DNA of 64,000 nt from Saccharomycopsis fibuligera x Saccharomycopsis cf. fibuligera (Eukaryota; Ascomycota; Saccharomycetes; Ascoideales; Saccharomycopsidaceae): contig CP012811.1 of assembly GCA_001936135.1 (NCBI GenBank), positions 868,001 to 932,000 on the forward strand, given 5' to 3'. A model generated the notes under the pieces. The model ran no database searches. It saw nothing but the letters and a program-made list of their open reading frames with translations, and was not told the DNA's origin. The position numbers and the translations under genes are program-made. This document shows, in pieces, positions 53,701-63,133 of the stretch; positions within the stretch are counted from its first letter, which is position 1, and each line of letters opens with the position of its first letter.

Positions 53701-53745
<45 letters not shown>

Positions 53746-53834
53746 AAAGGCAAACAGATATATATAAAAAGAGAAAAAAAAATTAGCTAGTTGTTTTTTA
53801 TTTTATAAGAAGGTCAACTTATTAAACCGTCTCT
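52243..53834. other. Convergent intergenic region COX6 / MKC1
   Basis: 1.6 kb. It contains a 31-T tract (52760-52790) and a 43-A tract (53702-53744), and between them a less AT-rich stretch (52850-53230) with several short inverted repeats, e.g. AGCCCAC/GTGGGCT. No protein-like frame is found. Confidence 0.55.
53702..53744. repeat. 43-A homopolymer
   Basis: The longest mononucleotide run in the window, about 90 bases beyond the MKC1 stop codon. Confidence 0.85.
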
Positions 53835-54212
53835 TTATTGTCTATAATATCCCTGCCCATCCAATCCAAACTCCAATTCCTGCTCCAATCCAGTCAACAA
53901 ATCATTGCTGTTGTTGTTACCACCATTACCAACATTTGCATTATTGTTACCTATCACGCTACTTTGCGGGAAATCATTACCGTTGTGATAGCCGTTGCCA
54001 TTGTTAATGTTTCGCGTAGCGTCAAACACCGCATTGTTCCCATTTCCATTGCCGTTTTGTTGCGGAGATTGGGTAGCGTTATAAAAGATATTTTCTTGTG
54101 GTTTTGGTGGGTCATCGTAGTATTGGTTTTGAAATTGTGCGGCATTAGTATTGAACTGCGTTGGCGTTAGCATTTGATGTTGTTGATATTGTGCGGCTGC
54201 GGCAGCAGCGGC

Positions 54213-54260
<48 letters not shown>

Positions 54261-55572
54261 TTGCTGTTGCTGTTGATACAACTGCTGTTGTAGTTGTTCT
54301 TGTTGTAACTGCTCCTGCTGCAACTTCTCCTGTTGTTGTTGTTGCGCAAGCTCCTCAGGGGTTGGCTGGGCTCTTCTAACAATTTCTCTAAATGATCTAA
54401 CCTCGTCAAGCAACAACTGTTTCATCGAATCAAACTCATCAATGCATTCAAACGAAAAATCGAATTTCTCATTGCACACAATTTCTTCTGCTGGATCATG
54501 CCAAACTTGTAAATATGGATGCTGCAAAGCATCATCGACATTGATTCTTCTGGAAGGGTCCAAAGTAAGCATTTTCTCCAAAAGATCCAACCCAGTAGGA
54601 TTAGCATCTGGATACAATTGATGAAACTGTACCTTTGGCATAAAAGGCAAAGATCTAACGTACGCTTGCGCTCTCTTTGACCCAATTCTTACCAAAGTTT
54701 CTTCGTTTGGCGTGCCAATGATTTTCAAAATTTGATTCAATTGATCAACGTAATCCTTACCTTTGAAGATCGGCTTACCGCCCAATAATTCGGCCAATAT
54801 ACATCCAACGGACCAAATGTCAATGGCTTTTGAGTAAGTGTGGAAACTAAGCATAATTTCCGGAGCTCTGTACCATCTTGTAGCCACGTATTCTGTCAAA
54901 TAGCCAGCGTTTTTCTCGGCATTGGTGGAAAACCCTCTAGCTAGGCCAAAATCGCAGATTTTGAGTTCGCAATCAGCATTGACGAGCAAGTTTCCCGGTT
55001 TGAGGTCACGGTGCAACACATCGGCAGAATGAATGTATTTCAAACCGCAAAGGATTTGATAAATGAAACTTTGATAATGTGCGTCAGTTAAAGGCTGTCC
55101 GCTTTTGATAATCTGATGCAAATCACATTCCATTAACTCTTCATAGAGGTAAACTTCGTTAAAGTTGAGCGGATCAACAATGTCCAAGTCGTACAACGCA
55201 GTGATGTTCTTATGACCGGTGAAATGTTTAAGAAGTTTGATTTCTCTGATGGCTCTTTTGCAGAGAACTTTTTTGCTAAAGATGTTGGTGATTTTCTTGA
55301 TGGCTACCGATCCCCCATTTGGAAGTTCGGTATATTTGGCACTGACCACTAAGCCGTAGGCTCCGTGCCCTAATTCTTTGATTATTTGAAATCTGTTATC
55401 GATGACAAAGTCCTGGCGGAATACCCTGTTGTGTGTTAGTAAGCCACGCTATGTTCAGATGAAAGAATGACGCAGTAGTTTTTATTTTGAAGACTGGTTG
55501 ATTTCAAGTCAGCATTAGAGAGTTTTGTACATACCTGAACAGATGACGTTGCTGGTTTTCTAATTCTGACAT
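53835..55572 (-). CDS. MKC1: MKC1/SLT2, cell-integrity MAP kinase (one intron)
   Basis: The terminal kinase of the Pkc1 cell-wall integrity pathway. Exon 1 is 55535-55572 (38 nt) and exon 2 is 53835-55425, giving 542 aa. The joined N-terminus reads [19 protein letters not shown], then [18 protein letters not shown], restoring the Gly-rich loop and matching Slt2 (HTFKVFNQDF, then GHGAYG). Downstream are the catalytic [15 protein letters not shown] and the TEY activation-loop motif ([14 protein letters not shown]), and the MAPK insert region. After about residue 360 comes a tail with a Gln-rich run from CAG/CAA repeats (54210-54280), an Ala run and Asn/Gly-rich sequence. Without exon 1 the frame would start inside the ATP-binding loop, so the intron is needed. 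Confidence 0.96.
55426..55534 (-). other. MKC1 spliceosomal intron
   Basis: 109 nt on the minus strand: donor GTATGT (complement of 55529-55534), branch site TACTAAC (complement of 55435-55441), acceptor CAG (complement of 55426-55428). The junction makes AG/G = Arg and restores homology to Slt2 on both sides. Confidence 0.95.
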
Positions 55573-56431
55573 TTTGTGTGGTCGAATATTGCAAGCAGGA
55601 GAAGAAAAAATGTTATTGTAGTGTGGTGTGATGTAGTATTGTATAATGTGTAATTTGTAATGTGTAAACAGAATCGCTATAGTTTTATTATTGATGAGCG
55701 ATTAGGAAAAGAAGGAAGACTAGTTAGCAATAACAAGCGAACGAACGAAATGATGTTGACAGCTAAACCGCTATGAAATTGTTTATGCAAGGAGTTAGTT
55801 TAGGATTTGTGATGTAATGTGTTGAATGGCAATGCAATGTATTGTTGGTAATGATACAGTAATCTCTGGTATCGAGTAATTCTATTACTGCCAATAAGAT
55901 GATACTCTATGAGAGATGCCTTGCAGAGATGCTGCTAAAAAACGAAAAGCAGGAGAAACGCAAGAATGCAGGTGTGTGTGTTTTTTGGCTGATCGATAAA
56001 GCCTTTTAATTTTGCTTGAGCTTGAGCTTAAGCTTGAGCTTTCGATGATGCTTTTTTATTTTTGCTGTTGACTCTTACTTTAGATGTCTTGGTGGGCTGC
56101 AAATACTATTTTAAAACAAAATAGAGCTGCAGTTTGTTGACGAGTTGCGTTTCAAGAATAAATTGTAGTTTCCAATACCATAACGGCCAAATGTCCGTTG
56201 GTGATACAAGAAGACAAGTAATTACAATCCGCTGGCCGCTGCGAGGCGGAGGAGTGTCCGGGTGACCTCTGAGGAGAGCGTACGCTACACTGGAGTAGAT
56301 ATATATAGATATATATATATAGATATATATTAATAGATATATCAAGATACTGTTCTTTGTATATCTTACAAAAGCACTTTGAATGAAGAATGTCTATTAT
56401 GAAATGCTACCATATTTCTAAAAAACAATAC
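55573..56431. other. MKC1 promoter and 3' flank of GST-like gene
   Basis: About 0.86 kb. Contents: repeated AGCTTGAGCTT-type words at 56017-56042 and a TAGATATATA repeat at 56298-56342. The leftward leader of MKC1 is rich in TGTAATG words (55610-55670). No gene is seen. Confidence 0.6.
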
Positions 56432-57109
56432 TTAATTTCCCTCGACTTCCTCAAGAATATCAGCAAAGGACGATTTTTCAAGCACTGGCACGCTAAACAA
56501 TGGATCTGCTTGGATAATTGGACTACTACGGACTCTTTCGTACCATTGAGTCACTGCTGGGTGGTTTTTGCGCCAGTTGTCGTCGTAGACATAAGTCATT
56601 GCCCAAAACCAGATTTGGAAAGCATGCAAATCAGCAATGGTGACCACATCGTCATTGACCAAGTACTTGTGAGAGTTGAGTCTTTCTTCGAAAACCTTGG
56701 TGTATTTCACTGCCGAGGTCAAACGGTTCTTAATGAGATCACGAGGCAATTTCATTGGCAATTCTGGCATAGCGGTGACTGCAGCAGGCACCACCGAGAA
56801 AGCAAAGTCAGAGTTGGCAAATGAGAGCCATTTGAGCACTTGATATTTTTCACGTTGGTTGGTACCGAGGAGAGTATGCTTGATTTCCTTTGCGTCAATG
56901 AGGTCAATCAAATAGTAAAGAATGGCAATGACTTCGTGAAGTGGCTCACCGTCTGGGAAAACGAAACCTGGGATTTTTTTAGTTGAGAAATATTTGGCAA
57001 ACTCAGCATCTGGGGCAGCCACTTTGACATCAAGGTTGTAGTGCTTGATGAGGGCAGTAGGAAGCTGGCCTCTGGTGAAAGGAATGGAGTAAAGGGTGCC
57101 CTGGGACAT
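56432..57109 (-). CDS. GST-fold protein related to eEF1B-gamma N-domain
   Basis: The 225-aa product starts MSQGTLYSIPFTRGQLPTAL, as in yeast Cam1/Tef4 (eEF1Bgamma, starting MSQGTLY). It continues with LDVKVAAPDAEFAKYFSTKK and IPGFVFPDGEPLHEVIAILYYL (thioredoxin-like half), and the helical half with ANSDFAF and ADLHAFQIWFW...HPAVTQWYERVRSSP. The roughly 160-aa EF1G domain of true eEF1Bgamma is absent; the chain stops 20 residues after the GST fold. It may be a stand-alone glutathione-binding or regulatory paralogue, as known in other Candida genomes. The frame is open further upstream, but only homopolymer-encoded Lys lies there, so 57109 is the start. Confidence 0.85.
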   Translation of the reverse strand: MSQGTLYSIPFTRGQLPTALIKHYNLDVKVAAPDAEFAKYFSTKKIPGFVFPDGEPLHEVIAILYYLIDLIDAKEIKHTLLGTNQREKYQVLKWLSFANSDFAFSVVPAAVTAMPELPMKLPRDLIKNRLTSAVKYTKVFEERLNSHKYLVNDDVVTIADLHAFQIWFWAMTYVYDDNWRKNHPAVTQWYERVRSSPIIQADPLFSVPVLEKSSFADILEEVEGN

Positions 57110-57232
57110 GGTGTGGAGTGTGTGTATGTACCTGATATAGAAAAGCCCAAGCAGTAGTACAGCGTGGCAGAGAGAAGAGAAGGGCTTTATATACTTCACC
57201 GGCCGCAAATGTCTCGGTGCAGGATGTTTGGT

Positions 57233-57274
<42 letters not shown>

Positions 57275-58029
57275 GCCAGCAGCAGCAGCAACGAGTGCAC
57301 GGCAATGAACTACAATCCACGATGGGCACCGGAGATTGCCAGACATGTACACATTCGTCTCAGACCACATGTAGTAGTAGACACCAAGCACTGAGGTGGG
57401 GCACTGCTGCTAATTGCCAGCAATGTGGGCACCGGCACCCATTTGTCATAGACAGCCGAGTTTGTCGGAGATGAGCACGGGTGTGATTGTGTTTCACCAA
57501 CGTATATCCGGGGATCTAATCACTAATTACACCGTTGGAAAATCCAAATTCAAATGGGAACAAAGTTAGAGACTGAGTTTCAGCAGTTGATGATTGGCCG
57601 CGCTGCGTGTCTAGGTGCCAGTTTACAGCAGCCAGCATACATAATGTGTCCCACAAGAACTCACTGAGGAACACGATTAGTTCGTTTCGAAAGATCTCCG
57701 AGCACCATGAGCACCATGAGCACTTGTGCTGCTGCTACTGCCCGATACGCTACTACGGTTTGTAAAATAATTACTAACCTCCGTGCCAGAGATGGGGTAT
57801 AATTACTAATGCTCGTGCTAATCGCTTTGGTTTCTCCGACACTAAAACAGTGTCTGCGTCACCATAACTGACTCAGCGCTGACTCAGCACACGCGTGAGG
57901 GTGATTCGGACTTTTTCCACTCTCCAGTTTTCGAGAATAAAATAAAACCCCAAATTTCACTCTCCGCAACTGGTCGATTAATGATGGCGATGGACGCTGC
58001 TTCTATGAAAGCAGCACACTGTTTCCCCA
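57110..58029. other. Divergent promoter region, GST-like / MOSC genes
   Basis: About 0.9 kb with TATATA near 57187-57193 for the leftward gene and a 31-T tract (57241-57271). TGACTCA-type sites occur near 57870-57885 (TGACTCAGCGCTGACTCAGC), the sequence bound by Gcn4/Yap-class bZIP factors in yeasts; which gene they serve is not known. Confidence 0.5.
57868..57887. promoter_or_regulatory. Paired TGACTCA sites
   Basis: Two TGACTCAGC units, 11 bases apart start to start, lie about 150 bases upstream of the MOSC gene. TGACTCA is the Gcn4/AP-1 type half-palindromic site. Function is inferred from motif only. Confidence 0.45.
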
Positions 58030-59328
58030 ATGCTGGTGATAGTAGCAACAGCGCTAGTAGCATGGGCTCTTGCTGCTGTTACTCTATCTCTTCCCAAACT
58101 CATTGACGTCTTGCTGCCCCGTGGGCCCATCAACTATGGAGAGCTACAAACCAACAATCTCGTTAAACTTCATTTCCATCTCACCAACTTGCGCTTCAAA
58201 ATAGCCTCGTTGCTATACTACTCCCATTTTCCTGAACAAAACGCTGGTAAGGTGGACAAGATATACGTGTATCCTATAAAATCTATTGGTTACTTGCTGG
58301 TGCAGAGCTGGCCCATCAACCAGCATGGATTGCAATATGACCGACAGTTTGCTATTGGATGGTACAGCGAGATCCGCGGCGTCTACAACATCATTACCCA
58401 GAGAGAGTGTCCGAAACTTTCCATGGTGAAGTTGGATTATTTTGTTGACGAAGGTGCCAGGCAAGATTGGTTCAGAGTGCACTATATGGACGATATGTCC
58501 AGATCGTTTGATGTTCCTGGAAACGTCACTGATGAGTACCTTCGACGCCATTCTTCTGAAACATCAATGGGAAAAGAATCGACAACCTCGGTTCTCTGGA
58601 AAAACAAATTCAGCACCATTGAGTTCAATGAAAACTTCCTACCAAGATCTTTCCTTGACTGGTCAGGCATAACTGGAAAATATTTGTCTTCAAAGAACCA
58701 AAACGAACCTCTTCATAAAGTGAGGTTCTTGTACTCCAGAACAGGCAAGTTTGTCAAAGTGGGATCCCCAAAGGAGTGGAACGACAAGTATCGCGTGTCC
58801 TTGTTTCATGATTATTACCCATTACATATTGTCGCTCAAGAGGATCTTGACTGGTTGAATGAAAAGATTAATTCGTCTACAAACCAAGCAGAGCAAACAC
58901 AGCCAAAAAACGAAGACGAGTGCCAGCCAATAGAAGGCCTTAATTTTCGCGGTAACTTAGTTCTCAAAAATACCAGGGGCCCTTTCGACATTGACACCAT
59001 TGCTCAATTTTACCTCACGAGCCCATCGTCAAAAAACAAGAACCAAACAGCACATAAATTTAAAACAACCACAAAATGCCAGCGTTGCGTCATCCCAAAC
59101 ATCAACCATTTAACGGGAAAAATCCGCCGTGGGACCCCTGTTACTAGGGCCCTCAACAAATTTAGAAAGATTGATAGTGGCAGTCCGGGCCCAGTGTTTG
59201 GCATATATGCAATCCATTATGATGATGGTGGATGGAGGATCAATGTTGGGGATGTGGTGCTGGTTGCAGAGAGGAGAGTTAATGTGTTTGAAGCGATTGA
59301 GCCGAAAAGAGAAAACAAGGGGAAATAA
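58030..59328 (+). CDS. MOSC-domain protein, membrane-anchored, mARC-like
   Basis: The 432-aa product has an N-terminal hydrophobic anchor (about residues 2-22, LVIVATALVAWALAAVTLSL). KVDKIYVYPIKSIGYLLVQSW then opens the MOSC N-terminal beta-barrel, GLQYDRQFAIG and TQRECPKLSMV follow, and the MOSC core has GLNFRGNLVL and KCQRCVIPNINHLTG. Cys353 of the CxRC motif corresponds to the molybdenum-ligand Cys of mARC-type proteins. The family transfers sulfur or reduces N-hydroxylated compounds with a Mo-pterin cofactor. Many non-nitrate-assimilating yeasts lack that cofactor, so the true activity is open. An insert near 285-300 is Gln/Asn-rich. Confidence 0.85.
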   Translation: MLVIVATALVAWALAAVTLSLPKLIDVLLPRGPINYGELQTNNLVKLHFHLTNLRFKIASLLYYSHFPEQNAGKVDKIYVYPIKSIGYLLVQSWPINQHGLQYDRQFAIGWYSEIRGVYNIITQRECPKLSMVKLDYFVDEGARQDWFRVHYMDDMSRSFDVPGNVTDEYLRRHSSETSMGKESTTSVLWKNKFSTIEFNENFLPRSFLDWSGITGKYLSSKNQNEPLHKVRFLYSRTGKFVKVGSPKEWNDKYRVSLFHDYYPLHIVAQEDLDWLNEKINSSTNQAEQTQPKNEDECQPIEGLNFRGNLVLKNTRGPFDIDTIAQFYLTSPSSKNKNQTAHKFKTTTKCQRCVIPNINHLTGKIRRGTPVTRALNKFRKIDSGSPGPVFGIYAIHYDDGGWRINVGDVVLVAERRVNVFEAIEPKRENKGK

Positions 59329-61544
59329 TAGCCTGAGTGAGAATGCTGGCAGGTAAGACGTGGGGTTAATGTTGATACTCATTATCACGGGCTGATTTGT
59401 TTTCGGAAAGGCTGGACTCATAGCACAGTACGGAAAGTAATGGTATGGAATGGTAGGATATAATGTAATATAGTATAATATAGTGTATTATAGTATGGTT
59501 TGTAATGCAAATAAAACTGTAGTGTAAAAAGTACGTCTACTTTAGCATGGTTGACGTGATGAGAAATAATTAACACAAGCTGAAACAAATACGGTCTTGA
59601 ACAAGCTGGTTTCACCCTGTCATGACCGTTGGGCATGGCATCGTGCTTTGATGTAGCAAATTTTCATGTTCTGGATACAGCAGAAAGCTAGCTAGCTAGC
59701 TAGTTAGTTAGTACATCTCAATAAAAGATAAGAAAATGTATTTGAAATCTGCAAAAAAGTACTAAAAGACGATCTACTTGTGTACAGATGAAGGTATGCT
59801 CCGCCACTTTCTGGACCCGCTGTGAATTGTGTATATTTCGGACTATAATGCAATGTAGCTATATTCGTACCATTTCTCTCTCTCTCTCTCTCTCTTTATA
59901 TACGCTTTTTTTTTTTTTTTTTGTTTTGACTGAATTTATTTACTTATCCATTAACAAACGTGTAGTTGTTGCGTACTGCGTTCTGGTACCCGGTTCAGAA
60001 ATTCATAAGGCCTTCGTATACCATAGTGTACTATATGTTGCACATAGAAAAGCACCTCTACAGCAATCGACAACTCAATTTTGACTCTAAATTAAGCGAA
60101 TACTGAGAAAAAGACACCGCTAAAGTTGCTACAATGTGGGCTGACAAAACTTATCAAATGACCTCCTTTTGATCCTAAACAATGCGTTTCTTATTGGCAG
60201 TGGGCCGTTGAAACTTTCTGCAGAATCAAGCGGCCGTAACAGTTATCCTAGTATTATTATTGAGTTTTTCAAATTATTTCTTTTTTTTATTCCTGCAATG
60301 TACCTATAGGGAGATTAAGTTATTGTTGCAAAATCTGAAAAAAATCTGAAAAAATTTGAAAAATCTAAAAAGTCTGAAAATCCTGAAAATTGACTTTTTT
60401 TTTTTTCTTTCGTTTCTTTTTACCACGCGCACGGGCTGTGTCCTGTGGAGGTAAGGTTAGAATTCGAACGGTCGAGATTCCAACTTTAATCTTGTCTCGT
60501 TCAGTCAAATTTAAGGGGAGAGGGTTAGCTATTTGATTGCATTGTTGGGAAGCGAACCAGATTTTGTACTGTGCCCGTTAATGAATCTTCAATTTGTTGG
60601 TGATACTTTGTAAGTATTTCGCACTCAGTGTTTCACGCTGGAGGGAAAGCGTTTTTTAAAGTCGTAGATAGTGGGAAAAAGGCTTTGAAAAGACAAGGAC
60701 AAATAGTAAAGCCCACATAAGCCGTGTTTTCTTTTTCTATAGATTCGAAAGATTTTACGACTGATCGTTGTTGTGCTCGTGCAAGGGGTATAGCATTGCC
60801 AACTGCCGTTTCCAGTAGCATTAAAGTCCAGACTTTTCATGCAGGGGTTACAGGATCAAATACAATCAGCCAAAGATCTTTCAGAATACTCCAAAGTCTA
60901 GGCACGGTTGGCATTATTTAGTGGTACAACGACAGTAAATTCTTTGGTTTCCTATAATTGAGTAAAACAAACCTTTTCGTTTGGCTAACATTATAACTAT
61001 AACTCAGTTAAAATCACTTGTAAAAGATTTCTTTTTGCATCCCTTCCCCTTTCTTCTTCCCCCATTTCATTCGCTAGACCGGTTATTTTCTTTTTTTTTA
61101 TTTTTTTATTTCTTTATTTTTTTGCAAAAATCTGATTACATGCCCATGATGGGCTAGATTTTCACAACCACACAAAACTGGTCAGAGGCAGGAGATCCTG
61201 CGTATGATTTATTTACCTGAATGGGAAATATAATATTGCCATAATTGTGCATGCCAGCTGCATGATGCACAGTTGACTGCATTGATCTGAAAATTTTCAC
61301 AAAAGAGGTTTTCTTAAGCGGCTGCCAGTGAAAGAGAAATTACTGAGAGAAAAGAGAAGATCATGTGACTCGGTCACATGATACCGTCATTTTGTTGCAA
61401 ACACACGGAGGAAACGATGGCGAAGAAAAAATAGAAAAAAAAAAAAACATACACGAATACACCGCGATGTAGGTGATAGACGGGCGCTTAATTGATTGCG
61501 TACGGTTATATACCATCATTGCTTCAGTGACTAACTAGGCAGAG
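59329..61544. other. Intergenic region MOSC / CWC23
   Basis: 2.2 kb. Simple repeats: a CTAG/AGCT run (59686-59702), TC repeat (59876-59895), a T-tract (59908-59922) and TCTGAAAA-type repeats (60335-60390). A less AT-rich stretch (60420-60930) has frames on both strands without recognised homology. No tRNA is found. TCACATGA-type words occur at 61361-61382 upstream of CWC23. Confidence 0.5.
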
Positions 61545-62531
61545 ATGAGCAACCAAAAACTCACTTATGAGCTGATCATTAAGCAAAAGCTCAACGTTTA
61601 CGAGGTGTTGGATATCAATGAGCTAGCATCCGACAATCTCATACGGAAAGCGTACCGCCGGCAAGCATTGAAGTACCATCCGGACAAAAACCCATCACCA
61701 GAAGCCAGAGAAAAGTTTGAGCTCATCAATCAGGTATATGAGTTTTTAATACAGAATAAAGCAGAAAAGGCTAAATATGACGAATACTTAAAACGGTTGC
61801 AGGAACAGGAGGCCAACAAGCAGCTATTACAACAGTCCATCAGAGAGAAGCGCGAAAAGTTGGAGAAGCTAGAGAAAGCGTTTGCTGAAAATGAAAGGCA
61901 GGAAAGAGACCGCAAACAGCTCATTGGCCGTCTCAGGGAGCAAGGAATGCAGAAAAGATTAGAAGCTGAAGCCAAGTTGTTCGAAAACAGTCTCCCCCGC
62001 GAGGCAGCTGGCAGAGCAATAGCGAGCGACAATGCATGGTATTATGCTGATCCAATCATCAACGACAAGTATAAAACTGTCAATGTTCGCTGGAAGTATT
62101 CAGAAAAAACAAAAGATGACTTTGATGAGGTGCTTTTGACAAAACTAATGTCTGTGTTTGGAGAGGTTAAATCTGCCAACGCCTCAGGGCCTTCTGACAA
62201 AAAGTATTCCAGAGGGACGGTGGTGTTTGAGTCAATGCTTGCCATTGAACAGATCATTCGGTTTGACATTGACAAGAGTTGGCGGATATGGGAGAAGACA
62301 GGTTACAAATATCTTAGCAAGCAGATCAGGAGTATCAAATGGAGCGAGCAGCGGCTATTGGATAAGCAGCCACCATCCGCAACATTGTACCAAGTTATGG
62401 CTGATATTTTGGGATTTGACAAAAGCGATCCTAGATCTACTAGTGGAGATATGCCACTATCTGATTACACAGAAGTTACACTTTTGCGGTGGGAAGAAAT
62501 TGTGGGAAAGCAAAACATAGCTGCTAAGTGA
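61545..62531 (+). CDS. CWC23: CWC23/DNAJC17-type spliceosomal J-protein
   Basis: The 328-aa product has an N-terminal J domain (about 15-82) with LNVYEVLDI, IRKAYRRQALKYHPDKNP (HPD at 45-47) and EKFELINQVYEFL. A charged Lys/Glu coiled coil (about 85-150) follows, then an RRM-like fold (about 175-245: TVNVRWKYSE, LMSVFGEVKSA, GTVVFESMLAIEQII). J domain plus RRM in this order is the signature of DNAJC17/Cwf23/Cwc23, which acts with Prp43/Ntr1 in spliceosome disassembly; S. cerevisiae Cwc23 is 283 aa. It is presumably nuclear. Confidence 0.85.
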   Translation: MSNQKLTYELIIKQKLNVYEVLDINELASDNLIRKAYRRQALKYHPDKNPSPEAREKFELINQVYEFLIQNKAEKAKYDEYLKRLQEQEANKQLLQQSIREKREKLEKLEKAFAENERQERDRKQLIGRLREQGMQKRLEAEAKLFENSLPREAAGRAIASDNAWYYADPIINDKYKTVNVRWKYSEKTKDDFDEVLLTKLMSVFGEVKSANASGPSDKKYSRGTVVFESMLAIEQIIRFDIDKSWRIWEKTGYKYLSKQIRSIKWSEQRLLDKQPPSATLYQVMADILGFDKSDPRSTSGDMPLSDYTEVTLLRWEEIVGKQNIAAK

Positions 62532-63133
62532 GCTGAACTTGTTTACAAATGAGAATAAAGTAACGGTTTGTATATGTTGAGTCTAAGGGAAGCGACGAAA
62601 CTGAGATCACGCATGTTATGAAAAGACGCATACATCTGTTGTTGGCTCTATCTATCTAGACCTTACCCATCAGCACTTTTCGGAATTCCCAAATTGCAAA
62701 CTGTCGGGGGGAAAAGCATATGTGAGCTCACAGGGGCCGACAACCGGGCGAAGGCCACCGTGCATAAAGTTAGAGTCTGGACAGGGTCCTGCAGCGCTTT
62801 ACTTCCTCAGGTGGATATGGCCCCAATCGAGGCCTTTATGGATCAGCACAGATCGCTTGTTTCTCAGCCTGTAGGTTCGTGAATTTAAACTGATCTGTTT
62901 CCTGATTTTTGGAAGAAATCTGTTTTACTGTTGTCTCTCTCGTCTAGTTTTTGAACAGTAAAGAACTTATTCATTCATTAAAACCACAGTCACTCATTTT
63001 TTAATCAAAAACCTATACATTCCTTTACTTTCAATTTATCTGCCATTCTTTTCTCTATCTTTCCTTAAACTTATAAATTATACTACCTTAGACTTCTTTG
63101 GTTGACATAAGAAACAGAAAAAAACAAAAAACA
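62532..63133. other. Intergenic region with GC-rich patch
   Basis: A 600-base spacer. Bases 62690-62885 are clearly richer in GC than the surroundings and contain TGTCGG/CCGACA (62702-62707, 62736-62741) enclosing the palindrome GTGAGCTCAC. The remainder is the pyrimidine-rich leader of the GH17 gene. Confidence 0.55.

Noticed and set aside
60455-60500. TTCGAAC word suggesting a tRNA T-loop
   Set aside because: The flanking bases do not form a T-stem, and there is no A box or acceptor stem nearby.
60640-60930. Protein-like frames on both strands upstream of CWC23, including a minus-strand pair separated by one stop
   Set aside because: No recognisable motif and similar lengths on both strands, so chance in less AT-rich DNA is the simpler reading.
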